Part shown: positions 1 to 9,494 of the stretch, piece by piece
Numbering within the stretch: the first letter of the stretch is position 1
Layout: every line of letters begins with the position of its first letter
DNA from: Rhodospirillales bacterium
Lineage (GTDB): Bacteria > Pseudomonadota > Alphaproteobacteria > Acetobacterales > Acetobacteraceae
DNA: 46,191 nt
Reading direction: 5' to 3'
Assembly: GCA_017304945.1 (NCBI GenBank)
Contig: JAFKLG010000092.1
Span: forward strand, 1-46,191
Made by a program: the position numbers and the translations under genes
Notes under the pieces: generated by a model
Databases searched by the model: none
The model's input: only the letters and a program-made list of their open reading frames with translations
What the model was told of the DNA's origin: nothing

Positions 1-1
1 G

Positions 2-2422
2 TTCGGCGCCATCATCGTCAAGACCGGCAGCGGGCCGGGGGCCCCGATCGTCCGGGTGCGCGACGTCGGGCGCGTCGAGCTGGGGGCGCAGCTCTACAGC
101 CAGATCTTCACCCTGAACGGCAAGCCCGCCGCCGGCATCGCGATCTACCAGACGCCCGGCGCCAACGCGCTGCAGGTGGCGCAGGAAGTCGCCGCGAAGA
201 TGAAGGAGCTGTCGAAGGCGTTCCCGCCCGGCCTGCAGTACTACATCCCGTTCGACACCACCGCCTTCGTCACCGCCTCCATCGACGAGGTCTACAAGAC
301 CCTGTTCGAGGCCGGCATCCTCGTGCTGGTGGTGATCCTGGTGTTCCTGCAGGACTGGCGGGCGACCCTGGTGCCCGCCACCACCGTGCCCGTCACCATC
401 ATCGGCGCCTTCGCCGCCATGGCGGCGCTGGGCTTCACCGTCAACCTCTCCACCCTGTTCGCGATCGTGCTGGCGATCGGCATCGTCGTGGACGACGCGA
501 TCGTGGTGGTGGAGGGCGCGGCGAAATACATCGAGCGCGGCATGAACGGGCACGATTCCGCCATCCGCGCGATGAACGAGCTGTTCGGGCCGATCATCGG
601 CATCACCCTGGTGCTGATGGCGGTGTTCATCCCGGCCTCCTTCCTCCCCGGCCTGACCGGCCGCCTTTATGCGCAGTTCGCGCTGGTGATCGCCGCGACC
701 GCGCTGATCAGCGCGGTCAATGCCGCGACGCTGAAACCGACACAGTGCGCCATGTGGCTGCGCCAGCCGGTGCCGCCGGAAAAGCGCAACGCCTTCTTCC
801 GCTTCTTCAACCGGCTCTATGATCCGGTGGAGCGAAGCTACGCGCGGCTGATCACCCGGATGGTCGGCCATAGCGGCATCATGGTGCTGATCGCGCTGGT
901 CGCGGTGGGCGGCGCGCTGTGGGGCTACACCCGCATCCCGACCGGCTTCCTGCCGCTCGAGGACCAGGGCTACGTGATCGTCGGCGTCCAGCTTCCGGAC
1001 GGCGCCTCGCTGGGGCGCACCAAGGCGGTGATGGACAAGGTCGACGAGATCGCCCGCAAGGTGCCGGGCGTCGACAACGTCATCGCGATCTCCGGCGTCT
1101 CGGTGCTCGACAACAACGCCACCCTGCCCAACGGCGGCGTCGCCTACGTGCCGCTCAAGGACTGGGGCGTGCGCGAGAAGGCGACCGGCCAGGATCTGCG
1201 CTCGATCTACGAAAACCTCACCAAGGGGCTGCAGTCGATCGACGAGGCCGAGACCTTCGTGCTGATCCCGCCCGCGATCCAGGGCATCGGCAACGCCGGC
1301 GGCTTCACGATGCAGCTCGAGCTGCGGGACGGCACCTTCGACTTCGAGAAGCTGCAGGGCATGACGCGCACCGTCATCGCCAACGGCGCCAGCCAGAGCG
1401 AGCTGCAGCGGCTGACCTCCTCCTTCCGCGCGGAGACGCCACAGATCAACGTGACGGTGGACCGCGTGAAGGCGGAGGCGCTGCACGTCTCCGTCGGTTC
1501 GGTGTTCCAGACCCTGGCGACCTATCTCGGTTCCGCCTATGTCGACCAGTTCAACAAGTTCGGACGCACGTTCCAGATCTACGCGCAGGCGGACTCGAAC
1601 TTCCGCCTGTGCCCCTCCGACATCGACCAGCTCAAGGTCCGCAGCGACAACGGAGACATGGTGCCGCTCGGCACGCTGGTGACGATCCGCCCCTCGGTCG
1701 GTCCGGCCCTGATCAGTCTCTACAACCTCTACCCGACCGCGTCGGTGATCGGATCGCAGGCGGCCGGATTCAGTTCGGGCCAGGCCATGGACCTGATGGA
1801 GCAGGTGGCGAAGGAGAGCCTGCCGCCCGGCACCGGCTACGACTGGACCGCGATGTCGTACCAGGAGAAGGCGGTGGGCAATGGCCTGCTCTACGCCTTC
1901 GGCCTCGCGATCCTGCTGGTCTACCTGGTGCTCGCCGGCCAGTATGAGAGCTGGTACTCGCCGATCTCGGTGATCCTCGCGGTGCCGCTGTCGCTGCTGG
2001 GGCCGGTGCTGGTGCTGAACTGGCTCAGCCTCGACAACAACCTCTACACCCAGATCGGCGTCATGCTGCTGATCGCGCTGTCGGCCAAGAACGCGATCCT
2101 GATCGTGGAAGTCGCGCGCGAGGCGCGGACGCTGCACGGCAAGAGCATCGTCGAGGCCGCGGTCGAGGGCGCGCATTCCCGCTTCCGCCCGATCCTGATG
2201 ACCTCCTTCGCCTTCATCCTCGGCGTGCTGCCGCTGGTGCTCGCGACCGGCGCCGGGGCGAATGCGCGGAAGTCGATCGGCATCTCGGTGTTCAGCGGGA
2301 TGCTCGCCTCGACCTGCCTCGCGGTGCTGTTCGTGCCCTCCTTCTTCGTGGTGGTGCAGCGGTTCGAGGAATGGCGCCTCGCCCGCAAGAAGAAGCCCGC
2401 CAAGCCCCTTCCCGCCGAGTGA
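2..2422 (+). CDS. RND efflux transporter inner-membrane permease (HAE1/AcrB family), 5' end outside window
   Basis: This is the C-terminal ~806 residues of an AcrB/MexB-type proton-driven efflux pump, which forms a trimer in the inner membrane and works with a membrane-fusion protein and an outer-membrane channel. The frame is open from base 2, so the GTG at 56 is not the real start. Visible family landmarks are the proton-relay segment GIVVDDAIVVVE near base 480, the motif AGQYESWYSP near 1935, and the second set of membrane helices with LSAKNAILIVEVAREA near 2080. Full-length members are about 1,040 residues, so roughly 230 N-terminal residues lie upstream. The C-terminal tail is Lys/Pro-rich. 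The next gene starts 13 bases after the stop and is probably co-transcribed. Substrate cannot be told from this fragment. Confidence 0.95.
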   Translation, partial: FGAIIVKTGSGPGAPIVRVRDVGRVELGAQLYSQIFTLNGKPAAGIAIYQTPGANALQVAQEVAAKMKELSKAFPPGLQYYIPFDTTAFVTASIDEVYKTLFEAGILVLVVILVFLQDWRATLVPATTVPVTIIGAFAAMAALGFTVNLSTLFAIVLAIGIVVDDAIVVVEGAAKYIERGMNGHDSAIRAMNELFGPIIGITLVLMAVFIPASFLPGLTGRLYAQFALVIAATALISAVNAATLKPTQCAMWLRQPVPPEKRNAFFRFFNRLYDPVERSYARLITRMVGHSGIMVLIALVAVGGALWGYTRIPTGFLPLEDQGYVIVGVQLPDGASLGRTKAVMDKVDEIARKVPGVDNVIAISGVSVLDNNATLPNGGVAYVPLKDWGVREKATGQDLRSIYENLTKGLQSIDEAETFVLIPPAIQGIGNAGGFTMQLELRDGTFDFEKLQGMTRTVIANGASQSELQRLTSSFRAETPQINVTVDRVKAEALHVSVGSVFQTLATYLGSAYVDQFNKFGRTFQIYAQADSNFRLCPSDIDQLKVRSDNGDMVPLGTLVTIRPSVGPALISLYNLYPTASVIGSQAAGFSSGQAMDLMEQVAKESLPPGTGYDWTAMSYQEKAVGNGLLYAFGLAILLVYLVLAGQYESWYSPISVILAVPLSLLGPVLVLNWLSLDNNLYTQIGVMLLIALSAKNAILIVEVAREARTLHGKSIVEAAVEGAHSRFRPILMTSFAFILGVLPLVLATGAGANARKSIGISVFSGMLASTCLAVLFVPSFFVVVQRFEEWRLARKKKPAKPLPAE

Positions 2423-2435
2423 CAGGAGCCTGCCG

Positions 2436-4736
2436 ATGCGACGTCGCGTATTGCTGGCCTCCTCCGCCGCCCTGGCCGCGACCGGTATGCTGCCGGCGCG
2501 CGCCCAGCCGGCGCCGACCGCCGCGCCCCAGCCGGTGCCCACCGAGTGGCCGCGCAGCTTCACCACCGGGGGGCAGAAGCTCGAGGTCTATCAGCCGCAG
2601 ATCGAGACCTGGGACGGCAACAGGCTGACCGGGCGGCTCGCCTTCGCGATCGGGGAGGCCGATGGCGTCCCCACCTATGGCGTCGCGCGGCTTTCGGCGG
2701 ACGTGCAGACCGACAATGCGACCCAGGTCGCGTTGCTGAAGCCGATCCGCATCACCGCGGTGGAACTGCCGACGCAGCCCGACCGCGTCGAGGCGATCCG
2801 CCAGGCGATGCAGGCGCGGCTGCCGCCGCAAGGCATGACGATCGGCCTGCAGCAGCTCACCGCCTCCTACGCGCGGAGCCAGCAGGCGAAGCCCGCGCCC
2901 ACCATCGACGTGAAGAACGAGGCGCCCAGGATCATCTTCGCGAGCGAGCCCACCGTGCTGGTGCTGCTGGACGGTGCGCCCGCGCTGCGGCCGCTGGCCG
3001 GCACGCCATACCGGCGGATCATCAACACGCCCGCTCTGCTGCTGCAGGACGCGCGCGCGACCTACGCCAGCGTTGCCGGCCGCTGGTACATGGGACCGTC
3101 GCTCGACGGACCGTGGAGCATCCTCGCGACCACGCCGGCCGCGCTGACCAACGCCGCGGCGGTGGCGGCGAAGGAGCAGCCCTTCGACAAGCTGGCCGGC
3201 AAGCCCAAGGCGCCGCCTCCGGCGCTGATCGTCGCCCAGGGGCCGGCGGAACTGGTGGTCACGGAGGGACCGGCGGAGTGGCGCCCGATCAAGGGCACCT
3301 CGCTGCAGGCGATCCGCAATGCCGATCACGCGGTGATCATGGATGCCGCCGGCGCCAAGACGTATCTGCTGGTGTCCGGCCGCTGGTTCGCGGCCGCCGG
3401 GCTCGACGGTCCGTGGCAATATGCGCCGCCCGACACGCTGCCCGCGGAGTTCCGCCAGATCCCGCCCGACGATCCGGTGGCGAACGCGCTGGTGTCGATC
3501 CCCGGCACCCCGCAGGCGAAGGAGGCGGTGATCGCCGCCTCCGTGCCGCAGACCGCCACCATCAAGCGCAGCGCGGCGAAGCTGAGCGTCACCTATGCCG
3601 GCTCGCCGCAATTCGTGCCGATCCCGGCAACCGGCCTGACCTATGCGATCAACACCGCAACCCCGGTGATCGCGCTTCCCAACGGCGTGTTCTACGCGCT
3701 GTCGGGCGGGGTCTGGTTCGTCGCCGCCAAGCCGACCGGGCCATGGGCGGTCGCGGACGTGGTTCCGAGTGCGATCTACGGGATCCCGCCCTCGTCGCCG
3801 CTGTACTACGTCACCTATGTCCGGGTGTACCAGGCGACGCCGGACGTGGTGGTGGTGGGCTACACCCCCGGATACATGGGCGTCGTCGTCTCGCCGGCCG
3901 GCACGGTCGTCTACGGCACGGGCTATGTCTATCCGCCCTATGTCGGGCCGGTCTGGTACGGCTACCCGCCGACCTATGGCTATGGCGCTGGCTTCGCGCT
4001 GGGGGCGGCGACCGGCTTCGCCTTCGGCTTCGCGGCCGGGGCGATCTGGGGTTCGGCCTGCACGCCGTATTGGGGGCCGTACGCCTATCACGGCGGCTGG
4101 GGATCGGTGAACGTCAACCAGGTGAACGTCTACAACCGCTGGGGTGGGGCGGCGAGCGTGACCACCGCGACCGGCTGGCGTGGCGCGAACACCTGGCAGG
4201 CGAGTTCCGTCTCCACCTTCAATCCGTACAACGGCCGCCAGACCGTCTCCCAGCAGGGGCGGGTCTACAACAGCGCGACCGGCGCCGAGGCCGCCGGCCA
4301 TCGCGGCGCCACCTACAACCCGACCACCGGCAATGCCGCGGCGGGCCGCTCCGCCGCCGGCTACAACCCGCAGACCGGCCAATGGGCCGCCGGCGAGCAA
4401 CGCGCCTACAACACCGACAACCGCGCCGGCGCCTCGAGCCGGACTGCGACCGGCACAGCCGGTAGCGGCACCGCCACCACGTCGGGCCGCGGCGTCACCT
4501 ACAACAAGAACACCGGCAACGCGGTCGGCTGGAGCGATGGCAATGTCTATGCCGGCCATGACGGCAACGTCTACAAGCGCGAGGACGGAAGCTGGGAGCA
4601 GCACGGCAGCAGCGGCTGGCAGCCGGTCAACCCGTCCTTCAACACCCAGAACCTCGACCAGCAACGCCAGGCACGCGAACTCGGCAGCAGCCGCTCCTGG
4701 GGCGGTGGCGAGCGCGGCGGCTGGCGCAATCGCTGA
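2436..4736 (+). CDS. Secreted Tyr/Gly-rich protein with triple GRWF-DGPW repeat (hypothetical)
   Basis: A 766-residue exported protein. The ATG at 2436 follows ACAGGAG and begins a signal peptide (MRRRVLLASSAALAATG then PARAQ). Three similar segments, each with a G-x-W-(Y/F) turn followed about 8 residues later by GPW, lie near residues 212, 313 and 424; they look like repeated small domains. Residues ~500-560 are extremely rich in Tyr, Gly and Pro with a Gly/Ala/Phe hydrophobic patch. The C-terminal third repeats short YN-x-x-TG units (YNPTTGNAA, YNPQTGQWA, YNKNTGNAV) and ends with GNVYKREDGSW. Proteins of this style are sometimes labelled carbohydrate-binding family V/XII, but no binding site is recognisable. 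Its place directly behind an RND pump gene suggests an envelope or surface role, which is inference. Confidence 0.8.
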   Translation: MRRRVLLASSAALAATGMLPARAQPAPTAAPQPVPTEWPRSFTTGGQKLEVYQPQIETWDGNRLTGRLAFAIGEADGVPTYGVARLSADVQTDNATQVALLKPIRITAVELPTQPDRVEAIRQAMQARLPPQGMTIGLQQLTASYARSQQAKPAPTIDVKNEAPRIIFASEPTVLVLLDGAPALRPLAGTPYRRIINTPALLLQDARATYASVAGRWYMGPSLDGPWSILATTPAALTNAAAVAAKEQPFDKLAGKPKAPPPALIVAQGPAELVVTEGPAEWRPIKGTSLQAIRNADHAVIMDAAGAKTYLLVSGRWFAAAGLDGPWQYAPPDTLPAEFRQIPPDDPVANALVSIPGTPQAKEAVIAASVPQTATIKRSAAKLSVTYAGSPQFVPIPATGLTYAINTATPVIALPNGVFYALSGGVWFVAAKPTGPWAVADVVPSAIYGIPPSSPLYYVTYVRVYQATPDVVVVGYTPGYMGVVVSPAGTVVYGTGYVYPPYVGPVWYGYPPTYGYGAGFALGAATGFAFGFAAGAIWGSACTPYWGPYAYHGGWGSVNVNQVNVYNRWGGAASVTTATGWRGANTWQASSVSTFNPYNGRQTVSQQGRVYNSATGAEAAGHRGATYNPTTGNAAAGRSAAGYNPQTGQWAAGEQRAYNTDNRAGASSRTATGTAGSGTATTSGRGVTYNKNTGNAVGWSDGNVYAGHDGNVYKREDGSWEQHGSSGWQPVNPSFNTQNLDQQRQARELGSSRSWGGGERGGWRNR

Positions 4737-4777
4737 CGCGGCAAAGACCGCGCGGCCAACATGACAAGGGAAACTTC

Positions 4778-5371
4778 ATGCAGATCAGGATTCTCGCGAC
4801 CGCCCTGTTGACGCTCGGTCTCGGCGTCGGTGCCGCACACGCCCAGGCCCCGGCCTCCCCGGTGGTCGGCGCCACCGCAGATGCCGCGGTGCTGGTGGCG
4901 CGCGCCACGATCGTCGGCGTCGATGCGAAGAACCGCGCGCTGACCGTACGCGGCCCGGCTGGCAACACCTTCACGCTGGTCGCCGGTCCCGAAGTGCGCA
5001 ACTTCGCCCAGATCAAGAAGGGTGACGAGATCGTCGCCCGCTTCACCCAATCCGTCGCCTACGTGGTCACGAAGCCCGGCACGGCGGTTCCGGACGTCGC
5101 CGTGATCGACACCGCGGCCCGCGCACCCGCCGGCCACAAGCCCTTCGGCGCCGTGGGCGAGCAGGTCGCGATCACCGGGACGATCGTCGCCATCGACACC
5201 GAGGCGCACACGCTCAGCGTCATCAATCCGCGCGGTGGCCCGGTCCGCACTTTCAGCGTCCGCGACCCGGAACGGCAGGCCGCGCTGAAGGCGCTTTCGG
5301 TCGGCGACAACATCACCGTCGTCTTCACCGAGGCAGTGGCCGTCGCAGTCGAGCCCGCGCGCCACCGCTGA
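4778..5371 (+). CDS. Small secreted protein with internally duplicated beta-rich domain
   Basis: A 197-residue protein with a clear Sec signal peptide (MQIRILATALLTLGLG, cleavage after AHAQA). The start follows AAGGGA. The mature part consists of two similar halves: T-I-V-x-x-(V/I)-D near residues 46 and 130, then a polar loop, then K/V-G-D-(E/N)-I and FT-(Q/E)-(S/A)-V-A near the end of each half. The pattern suggests two tandem OB-like or similar beta-barrel domains that arose by duplication. I do not recognise a catalytic motif. It sits between the Tyr/Gly-rich secreted protein and a channel gene on the same strand with only short gaps, so a periplasmic accessory role is plausible but unproven. 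Confidence 0.8.
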   Translation: MQIRILATALLTLGLGVGAAHAQAPASPVVGATADAAVLVARATIVGVDAKNRALTVRGPAGNTFTLVAGPEVRNFAQIKKGDEIVARFTQSVAYVVTKPGTAVPDVAVIDTAARAPAGHKPFGAVGEQVAITGTIVAIDTEAHTLSVINPRGGPVRTFSVRDPERQAALKALSVGDNITVVFTEAVAVAVEPARHR

Positions 5372-5377
5372 GGTCGG

Positions 5378-6085
5378 GTGGCTCAGCCCCGCATACCGCG
5401 GGCGTCGGCTCCGGTGGGGCCGCGCCCCGCGTCCCAGCGGCGCGGGTGGTGGGACGAGCGGCTCGCCTATCTGCTGCTCGCCACGACCATCGCCGTGCTG
5501 GTCATCTCTCCGCTGCTGCCCGACACGCGGGCTGGGCGCGCGGTGCTGCAGGCGCTCGTCACCAGCGTCATCCTGATCGCGGCGCAGCTCGAACGGCGCC
5601 AGCGCGCCTTCGCCATCACCGTCGTGCTGATCGCCCTCTGGTTCGGAGCGAGCTGGGCCGCGGTGCTGCACAGCATCCCGCCGCTTTGGCTCGCCATTAC
5701 CGCCCATGTGCTCTCGGTGTCGGTGTTGATGGTCGGATTCTGGGGCACGCTGCGGCGGGTGTTCGCGGTGCGCGAGGTCGACGCCGCGGCCGTGGCAGCC
5801 GGGATCTGCGGCTATCTGTTGATGGCGCTGGTCTGGACTTCGCTCTACCAACTCGTCGCCACCGTGGATCCCGCCGCGTTCCAAGGCGGGCTCACCGGCA
5901 CCACGCTGACCGAAGCCGCCTATTTCAGCCTCGTCACCATCACCACCGTGGGCTATGGCGACATCGTCGCGCACAGCGCCGTCGCGCGGATCTGGAGCGC
6001 CCTCGAGGCGGTGGCTGGCAACCTCTACATCGCCGTGCTGATCGCCCGCTTGGTCAGCCGCTGGCAAAGCCGTCCGCACCGGTGA
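5378..6085 (+). CDS. Potassium-channel-like membrane protein (TVGYGD filter)
   Basis: A 235-residue membrane protein with a GTG start only 6 bases after the previous stop. Hydrophobic helices cover about residues 28-50, 55-75, 88-125 and 140-165. A pore loop with the K+ selectivity signature TTVGYGD lies near residue 189, followed by a last helix (LYIAVLIARLVSRW). The short C-terminus carries no RCK/TrkA-N domain, so any gating ligand would have to act elsewhere. The family (ion channel 2, voltage-gated-like) conducts K+ as a tetramer in the inner membrane. The N-terminal helices lack an obvious S4 arginine ladder. pqiA begins 4 bases downstream, so the two are probably co-transcribed. Confidence 0.85.
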   Translation: MAQPRIPRASAPVGPRPASQRRGWWDERLAYLLLATTIAVLVISPLLPDTRAGRAVLQALVTSVILIAAQLERRQRAFAITVVLIALWFGASWAAVLHSIPPLWLAITAHVLSVSVLMVGFWGTLRRVFAVREVDAAAVAAGICGYLLMALVWTSLYQLVATVDPAAFQGGLTGTTLTEAAYFSLVTITTVGYGDIVAHSAVARIWSALEAVAGNLYIAVLIARLVSRWQSRPHR

Positions 6086-6089
6086 CACC

Positions 6090-7226
6090 ATGAGCACCTC
6101 CGAACACCTCCCTTGTCACGAATGCGGCCTGCCGCATCGCCTCCCGGACCTGCCGCGCGGTGCCGCCGCCTACTGCCGCCGCTGCGGCGCGCTGCTGCGC
6201 AAGCGCCGCGGCGATCCCTGGCAGCGCACGCTGCCGCTCGCGCTCGCCGCGGTGCCGCTGATCCCGGTGATCGTGCTGCTGCCCTTCATCGGCCTGAACA
6301 TCGGTGGCCAACAGGTGCAGACCTGGATGTTCAGCGGCCCGATCGCGTTGCGCCGTGACGGGCTGTGGGAGTTGGGCGCGCTCGTGCTCGCCACCTCCTT
6401 CCTGATCCCGGTGATCAAGCTGTTCTGCCTGGTGCTGGCGCTCCTGGGTCTCGGCCTGTCCCGCCCACCCCGCGCCGTCGTGCCGCTGTTCCATACCGTC
6501 GGCCATCTCGGCCCCTGGGCCATGATCGAGGTCTTCCTGCTCGGTTTGATCGTCGCCTACACGAAGCTCGCCGGCATGGCGGAGGTCGAGATCGGCCCAG
6601 CCGCCTGGGCGCTGGTCGCGCTGATGGTGCTGATGACGGCGGTGGACGCCTCGCTCGACCAGGACGCCGTGTGGGACCGGATTCGCGCGCGTGGCCTCGT
6701 CGGCGCGCCCGCGCACCGCCCGCCCGATCCGGCGTCGCTGCAACGTACCTGGGCCCTGGTGATCGCCGCCGCCGTGCTCTATGTGCCGGCCAACCTCTAC
6801 CCGGTCATGCGCTATACGAGCCTGGGCAAGGAGACGCCGGCGACGATCCTGGAAGGCGTCGTGGAACTGGCCGACGGCGATACCTGGCCGCTCGCCGTGC
6901 TGGTGTTCTTCGCCTCGATCACCGTGCCCTGCCTCAAGCTGATCGGCATGGTCTACATGCTGATCGCGACCGGCCACGGATCGGCGTCGCGGCTGCGCGA
7001 CCGCGCGCGGCTGTACCGCATCGTCGAATTTGTCGGGCGCTGGTCGATGATCGATGTGTTCATGATTTCGATCCTGGTATCATTGGTGAACATGGGAGCC
7101 CTGATCACCATTGCGCCCGGCGTGGGCGCGGTCGCCTTCGCCGCCGTCGTCATCCTGACGATGCTCGCGGCAATCGTCTTCGACCCGCGCCTGATGTGGC
7201 ACAACGCCGAGGAGCGGCGGCGGTGA
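6090..7226 (+). CDS. pqiA: Paraquat-inducible protein A (PqiA), inner-membrane protein
   Basis: A 378-residue two-part PqiA-family membrane protein. The N-terminus has a zinc ribbon, C-x2-C (LPCHECGLPH) near residues 9-12 and C-x2-C (YCRRCG) near 29-32. Two similar blocks of four helices follow, each with the family feature of a hydrophobic segment ending in a (L/F)-Y-P-V or LNIGG turn. The second half (from about residue 215) lacks its own zinc ribbon. In enterobacteria PqiA anchors the PqiB needle that carries lipid between inner and outer membranes. The stop overlaps the GTG of pqiB by 4 bases, so translation is probably coupled. Confidence 0.92.
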   Translation: MSTSEHLPCHECGLPHRLPDLPRGAAAYCRRCGALLRKRRGDPWQRTLPLALAAVPLIPVIVLLPFIGLNIGGQQVQTWMFSGPIALRRDGLWELGALVLATSFLIPVIKLFCLVLALLGLGLSRPPRAVVPLFHTVGHLGPWAMIEVFLLGLIVAYTKLAGMAEVEIGPAAWALVALMVLMTAVDASLDQDAVWDRIRARGLVGAPAHRPPDPASLQRTWALVIAAAVLYVPANLYPVMRYTSLGKETPATILEGVVELADGDTWPLAVLVFFASITVPCLKLIGMVYMLIATGHGSASRLRDRARLYRIVEFVGRWSMIDVFMISILVSLVNMGALITIAPGVGAVAFAAVVILTMLAAIVFDPRLMWHNAEERRR

Positions 7227-8914
7227 CCGACGTCAAGACGGAGCTTCCGGTCGACCCGGTCGTGCGCCAGCGCCGCCGCCTGTCGATCGTCTGGCTGATC
7301 CCGATCGTCGCGACGCTGCTCGCCGGCTTCCTGCTGTGGCGGAGTTGGTCGGAGCGGGGCCCGACCATCACCATCAATTTCCGCACCGCCGAGGGGATCG
7401 AGGTCGGCAAGACCAAGGTCAAGCTCAAGGCTGTGGATATCGGCACCGTCTCCGCGGTGCACATTGCCCCCAACCGGCGCCACGTGATCGTCTCGGTCGA
7501 CATGGCGCGCGACGCGACCGAGGACCTGACCGATCGCGCGCGGTTCTGGCTGGTGAAGGCGCGCATCTCGGCCGGCAGCGTCTCCGGCCTCGATACGCTC
7601 CTGTCGGGATCCTACATCGCGATCGATCCGGGTCCGATCGGCGGCAAGCCGCAATATGAGTTCACCGCGCTGGAGACGCCGCCGGTGGTCGCCTCCGATG
7701 AGCCGGGGCGCAGTTACCTGCTGCATGCGGCGCGGCTGGGCTCGATCGGGCCGGGCTCGCCGATCTTCTATCACGGGCTCACAGTCGGAGAGATCCAGGG
7801 CTACGATCTCGGCCCGAACGCCGACAGCGTGACGCTGCATGCCTTCGTCCGCGCGCCGTATGACCAGTACGTCCACAAGGGGTCGTATTTCTGGAACGCG
7901 TCCGGCATCACCTTCGCGACCGACGCGGACGGATTCAAGGTGCGGCTGGAATCGCTCGCCGCGATCCTGTCGGGCGGCGTCGCGTTCGACACGGCGAAGG
8001 AGCAGCAGGGCACCGCGATCGCCGAGGACGGCCAGGACTACCCGCTCTATGAGGACCAGGACGCTGCCCGCGCCGCGGGCTACAGCAAGCACATCAACCT
8101 CGTCACCTATTTCCAGGGATCGGTGCGCGGCCTGTCGGTGGGCTCCCCGGTCGAGCTGTTCGGCATCCGCATCGGCAGCGTCACCGCCATCAGCCTCCAT
8201 CTCGATCCGATCGCCCAGCAGCTCGGCGTGGCGGTGCACCTCGAGGTGCAGCCGGAACGCTTCAAGGTCGACAACGCGCGCCAGGACCGTGACCCGACGG
8301 AGGTCATCCCGTTGCTGCTGCGCGAGGGCCTGCGCACGCAGCTTCGCAGCACCAGCCTGCTCACCGGACAGCTCGCCGTGGCGCTGGACTTCTTCCCCGA
8401 TGCCCCGGACGTTCCCGTGCAGATGCAGGGCGACAGTTTCGTGCTGCCGAGCCAGGCCGGCGACATCGACAGCATCACGCGTTCGGTCGGCGACATCGCC
8501 GCCAAGCTGAATCGCCTGCCGCTGGACAAGATCGGCGACGCGCTGCTGAGCACGCTGCAATCGGCCGACGCGCTGGTGGCGAGCCCGGAGCTGAAGGGGT
8601 CGCTGCAGTCGGTCGCGCAGGCGGCAGGCAGCCTGCAGACCGTGATGCGCAAGCTCGACGACGGGATCGGCCCGACGCTGAAGAAGCTGCCTGAACTGAC
8701 CGCGAGCCTGCAGCAGGCGACCGACCGCGCCAGCAAGGCCTTGGGGTCCATCAACGACGGCTACGGCACGAATTCCGACTTCCATCGCAGCGTGCAGCGC
8801 CTGCTGGGGCAGATGACCGACATGACCCGCGCCATCCGCTTCCTGGTCGAGTTCCTCGACGAGCACCCCGAGGCGCTGGTGCGCGGCCGCGCCGAGGAAG
8901 GACGCAACCGATGA
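7223..8914 (+). CDS. pqiB: MCE-domain lipid transport protein PqiB
   Basis: A 563-residue MCE (MlaD-type) protein with a GTG start that overlaps the pqiA stop. An N-terminal membrane anchor (WLIPIVATLLAGFLLW, ~residues 20-36) is followed by three MCE domains at about 45-135, 165-255 and 290-390. Each has the family entry pattern of a small residue plus G-x-x-V (GIEVGKTKV, GSIGPGSPI, GLSVGSPVE). A long amphipathic helix at ~420-540 would form the coiled-coil needle shaft. Three MCE domains match E. coli PqiB (three), not YebT (seven). It should form a hexameric periplasmic tube for lipid movement together with PqiA and PqiC. Confidence 0.93.
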   Translation: MTDVKTELPVDPVVRQRRRLSIVWLIPIVATLLAGFLLWRSWSERGPTITINFRTAEGIEVGKTKVKLKAVDIGTVSAVHIAPNRRHVIVSVDMARDATEDLTDRARFWLVKARISAGSVSGLDTLLSGSYIAIDPGPIGGKPQYEFTALETPPVVASDEPGRSYLLHAARLGSIGPGSPIFYHGLTVGEIQGYDLGPNADSVTLHAFVRAPYDQYVHKGSYFWNASGITFATDADGFKVRLESLAAILSGGVAFDTAKEQQGTAIAEDGQDYPLYEDQDAARAAGYSKHINLVTYFQGSVRGLSVGSPVELFGIRIGSVTAISLHLDPIAQQLGVAVHLEVQPERFKVDNARQDRDPTEVIPLLLREGLRTQLRSTSLLTGQLAVALDFFPDAPDVPVQMQGDSFVLPSQAGDIDSITRSVGDIAAKLNRLPLDKIGDALLSTLQSADALVASPELKGSLQSVAQAAGSLQTVMRKLDDGIGPTLKKLPELTASLQQATDRASKALGSINDGYGTNSDFHRSVQRLLGQMTDMTRAIRFLVEFLDEHPEALVRGRAEEGRNR

Positions 8915-9465
8915 CCCGCCGCACCGCGCTGCTCCTGCTGTTGCTGGTCGGAGCCTGCACGTCTCCGGATCCGGTGCTCTACACGCTGCGTGCGACGCAG
9001 GGCACGCCAAAGGCCGGGGCGAGCCGTGCGGTCGTGCTGCGGCGGCCGAGCCTGCCGCGGTACCTGGATCGGAATGCGATCGTGACGGGGATGCCGGGCT
9101 ACAAGGTGGAGACCTCGGGCGGCGAGCGCTGGGCCGAACCGATCGGCAGCATGTTCGCGCGTGTGCTGGTGCAGGACCTGGCCCAGCGCCTGCCGCGGAG
9201 CACGGTGCTGAACGATCAGACCGCGGTCACCTTGCCGAATGCGACGGGCATCGACCTCGACGTGCAGGAGTTCGGGCCGGATGGCACGGGCGCGGTCGTG
9301 TTGCGCGCGCAGGCGGCGATCGAGCCGCCGCGGGGACCGGCGCCGCCGGTTCTGCCCGTGCGCATCGTGGTGCGCCCGGCCGGCGCGACCACCGCGGATC
9401 TCGTCGCCGCGATGAGCGAGGCGACCGGCCAGCTGGCGGACGCACTTGCGGCCGCGCTGCGCTGA
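8911..9465 (+). CDS. pqiC: PqiC-type lipoprotein (ABC-type transport auxiliary family)
   Basis: A 184-residue lipoprotein. The ATG overlaps the pqiB stop by 4 bases. The N-terminus is a lipoprotein signal (LLLLLLVGAC; lipobox VGAC, acylated Cys near residue 16). The next segment, YTLRATQG, and the R-x-PSLPRYLDR stretch are typical of the PqiC/YmbA family, which sits on the inner face of the outer membrane and receives the PqiB needle. The order A-B-C matches the classical pqi operon, so function is assigned with good confidence from family and context. Confidence 0.9.
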   Translation: MTRRTALLLLLLVGACTSPDPVLYTLRATQGTPKAGASRAVVLRRPSLPRYLDRNAIVTGMPGYKVETSGGERWAEPIGSMFARVLVQDLAQRLPRSTVLNDQTAVTLPNATGIDLDVQEFGPDGTGAVVLRAQAAIEPPRGPAPPVLPVRIVVRPAGATTADLVAAMSEATGQLADALAAALR

Positions 9466-9494
9466 ATCAGGGCCAATCGACAGGGAAAACGAGC

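Noticed and set aside
2292..4664. 790-residue open frame on the minus strand
   Set aside because: Antisense to the secreted Tyr/Gly-rich protein; Arg/Gly/Ala-rich with no domain, typical shadow frame.
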